From Halichondria panicea (taxonomy: Eukaryota; Porifera; Demospongiae; Suberitida; Halichondriidae), in assembly GCF_963675165.1 (NCBI RefSeq), contig NC_087386.1, positions 5,028,169 through 5,092,168 of the forward strand: DNA of 64,000 nt, written 5' to 3'. A program made the translations under genes and the position numbers. The notes beneath the pieces were generated by a model, which searched no databases, was not told the DNA's origin, and was given only the letters and a program-made list of their open reading frames with translations. Positions 34,128 to 48,772 of this stretch are shown piece after piece; the stretch's first letter is position 1, and the number at the start of each line of letters is the position of its first letter.

Positions 34128-34811
34128 GTATCCACAGTATCTAGCCTATAACAATAAATTGTTATTTATCCAGCGGCTAGACTGTGACAACTTTCTGGTG
34201 AACAACAGGACACTACGGATTCTGATGGATGATCAGCAAAGGTAAGTCAGTGCGTGTACAGTCCATAGGGAGGGGATAACTTGTCTATATGTACGAGGCT
34301 TGCACTGAATACATTATTTGCTGACCTGTGCACTTTATTATGGTACATGTATGTACATGTAGAACAAGTTTGAATTGTCCCTTTCCCTCCACTGTAGATC
34401 TGCCTATGCACATTCTGAACACCGAGGTGTTTGGGTTCATGGTCAAACCAGAGGACTATGAGAGCCTGGACCACGCTGCCTCAACTTTAAGCTGGACAAC
34501 CTTGGTGAGCCACTACTTGCCCACTAGACACTCTCCGTATCACTAATGTTTTGCGAGCATCTATGCGAACTTGGCGGGTTGATCAATTCGCAACAATAAA
34601 ATCGCAAAATCTAAATCATTACTAGTAAATACACACGATCTTTGCCAGAACGTAATAGTTAGATCTAGCAAATGGTCTGCTTATTTGCAAAGGTTTTTCA
34701 CCAACAAAATATTCTAGTAATACGGATCTCCCTTTCTTTTTGCTCTACTTTCTTTGCTGTACCACATAGTCACAAAATTTTTCCGCTGTACGCTATCTAA
34801 TGTAGATCAGT

Positions 34812-35127
34812 GATTACCATACTGTTGTACCCGAAGATGTCAGATTTGTCATCTCTTCTGTTTTGGTACAACACATGCACAACTCTCTAACTGTTTTGCT
34901 TCCATGCATACAGGCTATTGAAGGAGATTGCTGTAACCAGAGACCAGATGGTCTGGATGGTTACACTTCGATTACCATACTGTTGTACCCGAAGATGTCA
35001 GATTTGTCATCTCTTCTGTTTTGGTACAACACATGCACAACTCTCTAACTGTTTTGCTTCCATACATACAGGCTATTGAAGGAGACTGCTGTAACCAGAG
35101 ACCAGATGGCCTGGATGGTTACACTTC
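34812..35127 (+). repeat. 158-bp tandem duplication containing a splice-bounded segment
   Basis: Units 34812-34969 and 34970-35127 are almost identical. Each holds an intron-like part ending CATACAG and then GCTATTGAAGGAGAYTGCTG, readable as AIEGDCCNQRPDGLDGYTS (or LLKEIAVTRDQMVWMVTL in another frame). The protein family is not recognised; in the second unit the frame continues to LREW and a GT. Confidence 0.6.
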
Positions 35128-35249
35128 ACTGAGAGAATGGTAATCACACATGGTTTAGTGGGGAGGGGGAATTTTTAATCTTCTGATAAATTTTGGGTTT
35201 TTTTTTATGTCCTTTCAAACCATTAATTAATTAATTAAGGATGTATTTC

Positions 35250-35425
35250 GTAATATTTTTCAGATTTCTGTGATGGTTGATTGATTGTATACATTTTCTC
35301 TACAGCTGTGCCATGTGATCATCATGCGCTGTCATCATCTCTTATCTGCAAGTGGAGATATTGCAGATTCCTCTCAAGATGTGATTGAGAATCGAAAGCA
35401 ACTAGATAACTTTTTAATTGCGTAC
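35250..35425 (+). pseudogene. ACBD6-like last exon, decayed (unit 2)
   Basis: After a CTACAG acceptor the sequence matches the second ACBD6-like exon (CDHHALSS... to DSSQDVIEN) with several deletions and frame changes. The first ankyrin exon is missing here. Confidence 0.6.
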
Positions 35426-35637
35426 TTTTGTTCTTTTGTTATTAATTTTGCACATTTCCATTATTGACCAATTTTCAAGTTTTTACATGATCAAAGAGCT
35501 GTATGGGAAATGCATGGCAATGGTTGAGAAACAGTAGACACAAAAATTATAAGACAAAATGATGTAGTGTAAAGCAATCTACGTATCTATCAGAGGCTAG
35601 CTGCCATGGTAACAATACAGTTAATAAGGTACAGAGT

Positions 35638-35955
35638 CTGCTAGTGTAACAGTTCATCACACACTTGAGTGTGTCCATTCCTACTAGCCACATCATAGGC
35701 AGTACGTCCGTCCTGTATAGTGGGTATGTGAGCAGTTAGTGATGAAGGGAAATAAGGAATTTTAACAGTGGAGACAGAAACACACACAACCAGTGGACAC
35801 CCAGTTGCCATGGTGATAAACAAATGCCAATTACAATCATGCACTGTGACTCACATTATCCTTCATGTTGACATCAGCCTTGACCTCCAACAACATTCTA
35901 ACAACTCCACAGTGACCCTCCTGACTGGCAATGTGCAATGCCGTAAAACCATTCT
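35638..35955 (-). pseudogene. K3: last two ankyrin exons of a third kinase-ankyrin copy
   Basis: Minus strand: NGFTALHIASQEGHCGVVRM (35858-35955, B-type repeat) and DGRTAYDVASRNGHTQVCDE (about 35648-35720) then stop. Upstream the copy is cut off by a MITE at 35967. No kinase part remains. Confidence 0.65.
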
Positions 35956-35966
35956 GTGTACCATAT

Positions 35967-36141
35967 TATAGCAGGTAATTTTCATGGGGTAAAAATTCGT
36001 CAAACTAAAGTAAGTAAAATTTCGTTTAGTCTTATTGCCTGCACTGCATTCATATGTTCCGATAAGCCACGCCTACGTTGTAGAGGTCAGCTTGCCCACA
36101 AAAATAACGAATATTTTACCCCACGAAAATGACCTGCTATA
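35967..36141. mobile_element. 175-bp MITE
   Basis: Inverted ends TATAGCAGGTAATTTTCATG / complement with one or two mismatches, then GGGGTAAAAATTCG inverted as well. Related sequences lie at 43888-44055 and, weakly, 40866-40900. Confidence 0.8.
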
Positions 36142-36169
36142 TACGCTATTAAATGCCTCTCGCCTGTTA

Positions 36170-37170
36170 TGCTTTCGCTCAAAATATAGTTGAAGTTTAC
36201 ATTAAAGTAAGCATTTGCAATGAGACAACGAATTCCATCTTAAATGGCCTGTAGCCAAACAGTGGGAGCAAACCTTTAGTCTGTAGTCAGTGAGAATAGA
36301 AGCACAGAAAGTAGATCCATAACAAATAGACTGAAAAAATGAGTATATAATTATCTATCTATAACTGAGAAGACTAGAGCACTGAAGTGCTAACCCTCGG
36401 CTGTTTACTTGAATGCATGGAAGCTGGCTAAGTAGCAAGTAACATGAGCAATGAAAGTCCATCGTTCCTGGTACAGGATCACTTCAGCTCTAAATATGTA
36501 TCTCGAAAAAGGACACACGTAGCTACCTAGAGGCCAAAGTGCAAGTTTAAGCTTCTTAGCTTTTGCTTGCTTTTATATGACAATTAATGAAGCTTTAATT
36601 AACATCGAAATCTGTCGAAAATAATAACTTAATTGTTGTGTGATAAACGCAGTGCTATGGCATCCATCCAGGTGAGCATACTCATAAATTACAAACAGAC
36701 AATCTCAACAACAAACCAACAGACTACTATACCCACTGGCCTCGGCACGGCCTCAGGTAAAAAGACTTGCATTTATTGTATATAATTATCATTGTAGTGT
36801 TTTGTGGTTTACCGGGACCAAGAAAATTGAATCTGGGGTTCAAAATGGATTGTCTCACATGTGGGATAAGCGCGCACGCGCATTACATACACAGGACTAA
36901 GGGTGTGTCTGCAAGATGTCAAGTTCACAAATGGCTTTACTGAATAGCTACCTGCTTTAACAGATCTTTTGTATAGCAAACAAAAAAGTGCTTTAGTGCA
37001 AGGCTTACACATAACTATGTTGAATAGAAAGTTTGTGCGAACAAAGTATGCTTCTGAAGAGACTGCAATTAACAGCCTTCACTGTGAGTCAAATCCAAAA
37101 GAACGTGGCTAGAAGCTGTTAGTTTTCGTCACATTGCAACTGTTCAGCAGTTACAGCTGGAACAGACAAG
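36170..37170. repeat. Repeat mosaic: split 840-bp repeat enclosing an ANKEF1-intron-derived block
   Basis: 36170-36310 and 36780-37170 are diverged parts of the 840-bp repeat (CTCTCGCC...GCTTTCGCTCAAAA end and the CAGCTGTAACTGC end). Between them, 36391-36740 is a diverged inverted copy of about 4110-4445, including the orphan ATG/donor at 36657-36671. Confidence 0.7.
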
Positions 37171-37171
37171 C

Positions 37172-37466
37172 AGTAGCTATCAGTGATATCCTCGACCACA
37201 GATTCAATGATTCTGTACCATTTTACTGTTGCCATTGAATTTTTGTTACTATTACGTGGAGCATATACTTCACATGTTAAGAGAGCAGTTCCATTGTGTG
37301 ACACATGGCAGTCACTGTCGTTACCAGGTGCAGTTATATTCCAGTAACAGCATTGTTCTGTAACCAAAGTTCAATGATATTAACTACTCACAAAAATAAT
37401 TATGTTACCTAAACAATTCTGTCCCATTGAAGAGGGCACCAGTAGCACTAGCAGGAACAGTAACAT
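37172..37466 (-). pseudogene. Ig-receptor 5' fragment (signal peptide plus half V-set domain)
   Basis: Exon 37409-37466 encodes a signal peptide (MLLFLLVLLVPSSMGQNCL) and joins in phase 1 to the exon starting at 37357 (EQCCYWNITAPG... ALLTCEVYAP ... TVKWYR). It holds the first Ig cysteine and the core Trp. Near 37172 the frame runs into the 840-bp repeat and stops, so the second half, membrane segment and tail are lost. Paralogous to gene C and the fragment at 44230-44405. Confidence 0.75.
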
Positions 37467-37499
37467 TATTTACTCGCAGCTATAATAGTATCGATCGAT

Positions 37500-38044
37500 C
37501 ACTATGGCTCGACTTTAAGCAGTGAAGCAGTCTGTTAGCTTTATTGTAAAGTCCATATAGCTAATGCAGAACATATTATACTGAAAGAACGCATTCCCTA
37601 TATCCTGTTACCATTTTACTGTTGTAAAATATATTATATGTTATATAACAGCATAGCTTATAAACAGCTTATACTCCCTGTATAACATTAGGAAAACATG
37701 CATCACATTGACATGCATACTCAAAACATTCAAGGAAACTTGCGTGGTTGGTACATAGATCTACATAGTGCAGTAATAGAGACTTTTATTGAGTTTGCAT
37801 GATTGTGCAAAACACAATTAGCTTACAAAGTATAGCAAAACTGTTAGATGGGTATATGCGATGTACTGTTTCAGTTTCAACATGCACAGGTATAAGCACT
37901 ATTACAGTAAACAAGTGGTGAGAACTATCCATTTCTGGTACACATACACAACCACATTGTCATCTTTAATTACAGTCTGGCTTTAAGACTTCACTTTGTG
38001 ATCCAGCTGGTGACAGCTAGACTACACAGGGGGTACTCTCACCA
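37500..38044. other. Upstream block of the truncated Ig gene, duplicated at 49.0-49.5 kb
   Basis: From CTAATGCAGAACAT (37561) to TGGACAG (38070) the sequence matches 49030-49475 with small indels. No exon recognised; probably the old 5' region of the Ig gene. Confidence 0.6.
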
Positions 38045-39430
38045 CAGGGGAGTGTGTGTATTAATTGGACAGCTGGTCACATGGGAATCAAAAGAACTCT
38101 GTATCGTATCAATGAGAGGTTTATATGGCATGGACTCATCAAGGAAATGGTGTGTTTATTTTATTACTGCTATATCATAACGTTTACTGTGCGTCAAAGG
38201 TGTCTGGATGTGACATTTGTCAACGGGTCAATCAAAAGATGACATCCACGTCACCTGAACCTGTTTCTGTGAAAAGCCCAATCTACCACATTGGCATAGA
38301 TTTTGTTGGACCTATCACTCCAATCTCTGAGGAGGGCATAATTAAATAATGACCATCAGTAACTATTTTACAAAATGGGTTGAGGCAATCCCCACTCCTA
38401 CGAAGTGTGCAAGTGGTGTAGCTCATGCTCTCTTCAAGGTATGATGCATAATTCTAGCAAAGATCATGGTATCACATTGTCAATGTGATACCATGATCTT
38501 TGTCATGACACACAACTTTAATTGATTTGCAGTTGTTCATGCGCTCAATGAAGAAATTATATAGATCATAAACTGACGTAGGCCTTGGGAATTAATCATC
38601 GTCTTATGACACCATACCACCCCCCAGGTATATATAACTATAGATCTACTTATATTAATAGCTCCCTGCAATATAACCTGTTTCAACTGTGTGCATTCCA
38701 AAAGGTGCATTCATTGAAGACAGCTCTAAAAAAGAACTGAATGGTGTTGTATGCTTGTTGATTCTCTCGGTGAATTAAAATTGCTATACTATACGGCACA
38801 GCTAGCTCAGAAGTTTACAACTGCATCATTTTCATGTACAGGTAAATGGACTAGATGAACAGTTCAACTAGACCCTTCAGGGAATGCTAGTGAAGGTGAC
38901 CCAAGACAGAAAAGAGCACTGGGATAGGTACTTAGACACCTGTGTTTATACTTACAATACAAGCCGACACGAACCAACCAAGTTCACACCATACTGAAGA
39001 AAGATTTTTACGAAAAAAACGAGCTGGCGGCAAAATGGATGCCAAGTACTTGGGTCCATTCACTATTACAAAGAGGCTTGGAAAGGGACTCTATTCCCTT
39101 TAACTAGTTGACAGTCCTACTGTCAAAGTAGAAAGAGTCAGTAGTGCCCACTAGAACTCAACAACTGCAACTTCCCTGCCACACAGCTCATCTCCTCATC
39201 CTCCCAATCCATGCGGGTTTGGTTGTGTATATTCTTACAAAGAGGAGATTCGCTAATAAATGGAAGCCTGAGGTGGTATCTGCATGAATGACAACTTGTG
39301 GAGGGCAGTCAGAGATACATGCCCAACACAGATGCATCCATCAGTTATACGAGGGAGAGCATGAATATTCTTACATTGATCCAGAAGATGTACGCATTCT
39401 AGCAAGAAATCCGATTGTCTAGATTAAAAC
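38045..39430 (+). mobile_element. Degraded Ty3/gypsy-like retroelement, integrase part
   Basis: Pieces of an integrase are readable in shifting frames: a zinc-binding H-x-G-x-K ... CDICQ region (38060-38230), a core start HIGIDFVGPI (38290), WVEAIPTP (38375) and, after a gap, KEHWDRYLD ... YNTSRHEPTKFTP (38910-38995). Many stops and deletions; no LTRs or reverse transcriptase seen. Inactive. Confidence 0.75.
38458..38502. repeat. Perfect 22-bp-arm palindrome in the retroelement relic
   Basis: CAAAGATCATGGTATCACAT... and its exact complement are separated by one base. Sits inside the decayed integrase frame, so it arose after decay or marks an insertion. Confidence 0.85.
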
Positions 39431-39781
39431 AGACCAAGTAGCCACTTCAAGCAACATTGCTACTCCTGACAATAGCCATTATAAGACTAACTCTTTTATT
39501 TGCATGATTATGTATGTAGAATGTTTACTAAAGTTGTGGTCAGTGAAACCACACTAGTCAATATAATTATTTGTGTGGGCTGAAATGTTAAGCAATAAAG
39601 TGAGGGTGGATGATAAACTTATCCTGGAACTACTGTGAACAGAAGTTTCTTTAGATAGATAGTCTGTAGAAAGTTGTCATCCCAAATGAAAATTAATGTC
39701 CACCATTACAGTCTACCTTTTGCTCTCACTGTCTGTGCTGTGCACTATCAAGCAAGGTATGCACCTCCAGTTGCAATAATT

Positions 39782-43309
<3,528 letters not shown>

Positions 43310-43424
43310 ATACTGCTCATCATGCGTGTACACTACCCTCCACACTTAATGTTTTGCATAATTTTGTGATCAAATTGTGTGGGCTGAAATGTTACGCACA
43401 CTATAGCCACTGGCCCCACGTCCA

Positions 43425-43640
43425 ATGAAGATACTACCCATTCCCAATTGGATGCACACAGTTAGATCTACCTAACAATGTCTGGAAGTGTAACATCAGT
43501 CCATCCATTGACGTTGAGGTGGGAGATATCATTGGGATCAATCTCCCTCGGAATCGTGATAAGAACTGGAATTTACTTAACGTCCCTAACATCTTTTACC
43601 AGCTACGTACTAGGCAGTACATCAGCCTCAACATCTAAGT
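43425..43640 (+). pseudogene. Tandem fragment of the RTK ectodomain exon
   Basis: Copies 40075-40310 of the RTK (FPIGCTQLDLPNNVW, ISPSIDVEVGDIIGINLPRN) but with indels that break the frame at the IGINLPRNRDK point. Directly downstream of the RTK stop, so a failed tandem duplication. Confidence 0.8.
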
Positions 43641-43887
43641 ATACCATGGATCTACTATATACTAGCGGCTGACAAAGAAATCTGATCAGACAATCAGTTG
43701 ACAAAGAAAATCAGAAAATTCCAAGAACTGTGAATCACTTCTATAGGATTTTTCTACTATGAAGGGCATCTATGCTCTATGGGTATAATGGGTTCGTGTA
43801 AAGTGTATCTAGAAAGTGAAAGTACTAAGAGAATGCAGTGATGTCATTGTAATGAGGTCATGAATCAATGTAATGGGATCGAGTACC

Positions 43888-44060
43888 GTATATATAGCTG
43901 GTAATTTTCGTGCGGTAAAAAATTTGTTTATCTGGAAAACTGTGGTTTTCGTTAGTAAAAATTTCATTTAGCCTCATTGCCTGCACTTGCATTTATACGT
44001 TCCGGTAAAGCCATGCCTACGTTAAAATTTCGTGGGGTAAAAATTCGTGTTACTGTTTCT
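43888..44060. repeat. MITE relic
   Basis: Contains GGTAATTTTCGTGCGGTAAA and an inverted-type TTTCGTGGGGTAAAAATTCG, resembling the 35967-36141 element; ends not clear. Confidence 0.5.
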
Positions 44061-44229
44061 GTTACTACCGCAAACTATGAATATCATTAACGCTGATGGC
44101 CAAAACCCGTCAGCTGAAAGTTGACACCAGTAAATTACCCCTTACGAATGATCAAAGAGTCCATTGATTGTTAAAAGTTGTTGAGTGTTAAAAGTGCACT
44201 TTGGGTGAATGTATAGAATTTTCATACCT

Positions 44230-44405
44230 TCAGAGATATCCTCAACCACATATTCTGTACCACTTTACTGTTTCTGTAAATTGTTGTTACTATCACGTGG
44301 AGCAACACAACTTAGGACACCAGTTCCATCTAAATTGTGACACATGACAGTCACTGTTGTTGCCGGGTACTACGCGATATATACCAGTAACAGCATCGCT
44401 CTGAA
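44230..44405 (-). pseudogene. Ig V-set half-exon fragment
   Basis: Minus strand shows similarity to the first half-domain of gene C (YIPGNNSDCHV, then VAPRDSNNN, then KWYR) with a frame break before KWYR. No signal-peptide exon precedes it. Confidence 0.6.
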
Positions 44406-44781
44406 TGAATGAGCAAAGGGAATTATTGAGAACTATCCTGCTTCGTGCAGCTGCCATACTTATTTTTCGTAAGTAATCCCTTTTACAGCAATCGTTTATT
44501 TTGGCATACCGCTTTGAACTATAAGTCAACATTATATAATTATCAATGCACACAAAAAACTCTAATTACCAGTGGGATCTTTTTTGTACTTGAAAGTTAC
44601 AATAATTATATCACATGCAGTGACAGAAAAAGCTATCTTAATCCTTCGCAATTCTTGTTACACACTAATGAGTTATGAATTTTGGAGCACCTACACAATA
44701 ATTATGCAGTTCAATACACACACAAAATTAACATACATGTACCCAAATTAATAATTATTTGCACTCTACAAGGTTGATCAA

Positions 44782-46730
44782 TTAGTCAGTGTGTATCCAC
44801 ACTTCATGTACGTCTGTCAACTCATCAAAAGGGAATGCCTGAATCTGAGCAGCTTCTTTTCTGTGCTCCAGTTTATCCTCTAACACTTTCGGTGCAGTAG
44901 GGAAGATATCGTATTGTGGGTCATCGAATACTCTCTCTTTCCCTTCCTCACTTCTCGATTGATCTAAGAGCTGTTCTTGGATTTTGATGTTTTGCTTACT
45001 GGGATCATTATAATTGAGTACACCATAAGCCGGAACAGTTGTGTTTGATTTGCGTTTAGGGATAGGTGTAGTCTGTTCCGGCTCGTTTGAAGTGATGGCG
45101 ATGGTGGTACCGTTTGAAACAGCTTCCTCAAGAATATGATACTCACAGCTACCAGATGATTCATTTGCAAGTGTATTCTGTTGCTGAGCTGTCTTCACTA
45201 CGCTGCCAAGATTTTCATATTGGTTGTCTTGAGATGTTTCTTCAACTGAGTTTCCCATCAATGTCAACTTGTGTGCATGTGTTCTGCTGTAGCGATGATC
45301 TTCCATGGAGTCCTCAGCTTTAATGGTGGCCTTTTGGCCTGGATTACTAACAAGGGAATGATCAAGAACATTGTATTGATTCTGAGATGAACGGCTAGTG
45401 GAAAAGCTATCGAAAGAACTTGGTGGTTGTTTTGACAGTTTATTATCACAAACATCTTCATAATATTGTGAGCTTTCAATTTGCAGTTGCTGTTTCGTAT
45501 TGACAGCGGTTTTGTCTTTGTCTTGACTCACAGCCAAAATAATTTCATACGTGTGTGGTTCACCCTGATCTCCTTCTAGGTCAGTTGTTTGGAGGACATT
45601 GGTTTCTGCTTGATGCTCCAGCTCATTGTACTCATGCTCTACCATTTTGTCACAGTCTGTAAGTGCTCTTTTACGATCACTGGCTGGCTCTTCAGTGTGT
45701 TCAACAGGTCGTGGGTTTTCCACATCTTCGTACTGGTGGACTTTCCTTCTTTTGAGACGCACAACTTGAGCATTATATCTATCTGAGGTATGATCCATTT
45801 CAGTTTGAGCAACACTTTGTACAACTGCAATGTATAAGAGAGATAATAATTATAATTATGCAAGATACTAAAGTTCCTAGTGACAAGGATTTTGGTCAAG
45901 ATGGCCTAAGTAAATTAACAAGTTGTGGGTTCCCGCTACAAAAGGTCGTCTTACAACCACCTAGGACCACAACAATTACAACAAACAATGCTTCTATGAA
46001 GAAGCGTTACATGCATGCATCAGTGCTTCTCCTATTTCCATTCCAACCTTTTCTTCTAGTTTTCTTTCTCCAGCATATACAGATTCCAGCACAGCAGATC
46101 AGAATGACCATCAGTATGAGTGTGAATCCCGCAGCTGGTACTGTCACTCCAAGACAGGCTACAAATCCTAAGTTTGTTAATTCTAGCTTACCACGACATA
46201 GTTCTGGTTGAGTGGGTGTTGCTGGCGGAGTAGACACTGATAGTGTGGTTGATGACACAGTCTGTATTGAAGAGGTTGGTATTACTTGACAAGATGAAGA
46301 ATTGTCTACTGCGCAAACTGGACTTTGCTGATAATTATATTTGAAATAACCAGAGCTTGTATTGAAAGTAATATTCACATACGCTGATGGGATGAAGCAA
46401 AACCCGTCAGCTGAAAGTTGACACCAGTAAACACCACTGTCTGAAGAATTGACATTACGAATGATTAGTTGATATCTGTCTTCAAAGATTGAAGTGTTAG
46501 ATGCATTTTTAGTTGACGTTTTGGAATTGTCATATCTATCAGTGACATTCTCGATCACAGATTCGTTGTTTCTGTACCATTTTACTGTGTTGCCAATGAA
46601 TTGTTGCTACTGTCACGTGGAGCATATACTTCACATGTTAAGACAACAGTTCCATTGTATGACACATGGCAGTCACTATAGTTGCCGGATACTTGCTTAT
46701 ACAAGTAACAGCATAGCTCTAGAATCAATT
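44782..46730 (-). CDS. Gene C: Ig-domain membrane receptor with tyrosine-motif tail, 5' part damaged
   Basis: Tail exon 44782-45824 joins in phase to the exon ending at 46048. Readable: V-set half (LCCYLYKQVSGNYSDCH, VLTCEVYAPRDSS), then KWYRNNES ... DSGVYWCQLSADGFC, a Ser/Thr-rich stalk, membrane segment (GFVACLGVTVPAAGFTLILM to ICCAGICICW), basic RKKTRRK and about 348 tail residues. Tyrosine motifs: QYEDV, EYNEL, TYEII, QYNVL, HRYS, QYENL (Grb2-type YxN), EYHIL (ITIM-like context), AYGVL, FDDPQYDIF. Membrane segment and tail are homologous to genes A and B. Problems: a two-base insertion next to KWYR breaks the Ig frame, and the expected signal-peptide exon (near 46790-46840) has lost its ATG and five bases. 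Either a recent pseudogene, an assembly error or use of another first exon. Confidence 0.65.
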
Positions 46731-47118
46731 CAATGAATCAAATTTTGAAACTACAATAAAAATTATATTTATTTACTGGGTATCAGTTCTGTCCCATTGA
46801 GGAGGGCACTAGTAGCACTAGAACAATAACACTTTACTCGCAGCTATATAGAATATTGATTATTGACTACTATAGCTCGACTTTAAGCAGTGAAGCAGAG
46901 TTATAGCTATAATTCAGTGGCGTAAAACTAGCAATGAGGCAGAGGAGGCCCTTGCCTCCTGTACTTTTGAACTTCAAGTGTAATGTGACTCACCTCACTA
47001 GCTTTTAATAGCTCTGGCTAGCTAACTTTTGGATAACTAGTCTAGCTAACTAGATATACAGAATGAGCAGAAAATGACCTCTTCACTGTCTTGTTGATGA
47101 AGAAAAGAGAAGAAGAGC

Positions 47119-48429
47119 CAGGGGCGGATCCAGGAAAAATGAAAGGGGGGGCTAGTAGAAAGGGGCGAAGCCCCGTACGAGGGTGGCGGAGCCACCCAGG
47201 GGGTGGGTATGGGAGGGGAAATTTTTTGCTTTTTACAATTTGCTCACACTTTTACCTTTGAACTGTCATATTAATAAGTGAATACTGAATATGAAAAAGT
47301 TAATACAAAAAACTCGTTCTAATCAACAAAAGGATGTATACTGTAGATGTTACATCTACATTCATGCACTCTTGGTACATAAAAGAATCACAATGCCTAC
47401 CCAGACTGCACTGAGAGTGAGAGGAGATAAGGCTGCTTCCTTGCAACTAGCTGAAAAAGTCTGAGATCTGCTCCATGTTGCAGCTCAACAGCATGCACAA
47501 TAGCCTCCTTCACAAGGCCTAGGAAAAGAGGCCTGGGATTAGCCTCGATTCCAGGCCGCTCTAATTAGGCCTTGTGAAGGAGGCTAGCCTGGAATATGAT
47601 AGCCTCCTTCACCGACCTTTGAAAGAAGGCCTGCTATCGACTGCTTGCGCATGCTCCAAATTATTGGATTTTTTCCCGTAAATATTTCTATAATACTATA
47701 ATATTGGGTTTTTTATCCGTAAATATTTCTATAATACTGGATACATCAGAGAAAATATTCTAAAAGTCATACACAGAGCTATATAGCTAGCTAGCTAGAA
47801 ACAGAGCTGTGTAGGTTTGTTGTACTGCTATTTTCTTCTGATAGAATCAGTAGCAGTAGTATAGTAGACTTTCACCAAAGTTAGTGTTAAATGGGCGTGG
47901 CCTGTCCATATAGGCTCTTATCAGCCGTCACTCCTTTCAGACGATCGTCATCCACACTGTTGCAGGCTGTGAGTCTTTTGTTAACATAGCAGGCTAAGGG
48001 TAGCTATCAGAGAATGCTATCCGATGGGCTAGAAACCTTCAATCGAACTTTCTATCTACTTCCTTCAATCCACTTCCTTTCGTTGTGATGTCATAGTTTT
48101 ACTGAGCATAAACGATGTTATCCAAAGCCCCCAGATACCGGGGGGGATATTAGCGCATGCGCAAGCAGTCGATACCAGGCCCACTTCCCGCCTGGGATCG
48201 AGGCTACTAGCTAGCTAGCAGTATAGTATGTCCAGCTAGCTAGCCTACATCCTTTATACTCTTAGTAGCTAGACTTGGCTATTGTCTAGCATCTCTTAAG
48301 TCAGTGAGTCTACATGCAGATGCATAAGTAACAAGGTTGGTGGCAAAATTGTTGTAACCTCAGACTAGGTAGTTTTTTCAAAAGGGGGGGGCTTCAGCCC
48401 CCTCAAAATCACCCCTGGATCCGCCCCTG
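47119..48429. mobile_element. 1.3-kb DNA element with CAGGGGCGGATCCAGG ends
   Basis: Terminal inverted repeat CAGGGGCGGATCCAGG at both ends, with AGAGC directly repeated outside. Interior is non-coding and includes a smaller inverted repeat (TAGCCTCCTTCACAAGGCCT, 47501-47586). No transposase. Confidence 0.8.
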
Positions 48430-48437
48430 AGAGCAGG

Positions 48438-48772
48438 TACCGTATAGCGGGTATATTTCGAGGGTACAAATTTTCGCGGATGGACCATTACAAAGGATTT
48501 TGCGGATTTTATTTTCGTGGTCTGAGAGTTCCAGCCTTTTGGCGCATGCGCACATCAACATGCAGCTGTACCTCCACACTGTTAGCCTCGAATCCAGGCC
48601 TAGCCTATACGGTGAGGCACCTCTTATTGTCGATAGGTGTGGTCAATAATACTGAACACGCCTACTATTCAATAAAGATATAAATTTTCGTGGGTATAAA
48701 TTTTTGCGGTAGAGGCTCAATCCGTGAAAACCGCGAACATTTATACCCTCGAAATATACCCGCTATACGGTA
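48438..48772. mobile_element. 335-bp MITE with TACCGTATAGCGGGTA ends
   Basis: About 28 bp of perfect terminal inverted repeat (TACCGTATAGCGGGTATATT...). GC-rich interior with CGCGGATTT-type subterminal motifs. Confidence 0.85.

Larger units (their letters stand above)
32430..34550 (+). pseudogene. COLGALT-like gene, decayed (unit 2)
   Basis: Pieces: IALLVTSIPSVYTLDNGDSS (signal-peptide-like, no ATG), then a stop-creating insertion at AILAI; ILAEWAENVKLLYKSVDLKS to GADYLF (32780-32970); RLDCDNFLVNNRTLRIL (34172-34240); and LPMHILNTEVFGFMVKPEDY to ASTLSWTTL (34398-34505), an exon lost from unit 1. Downstream exons with the EDD motif are missing. Interrupted by the composite insert at 33253-34127. 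Confidence 0.7.

Noticed and set aside
38045-39430. Active retroelement
   Set aside because: Stops, deletions and missing LTR and reverse transcriptase show a dead fragment.
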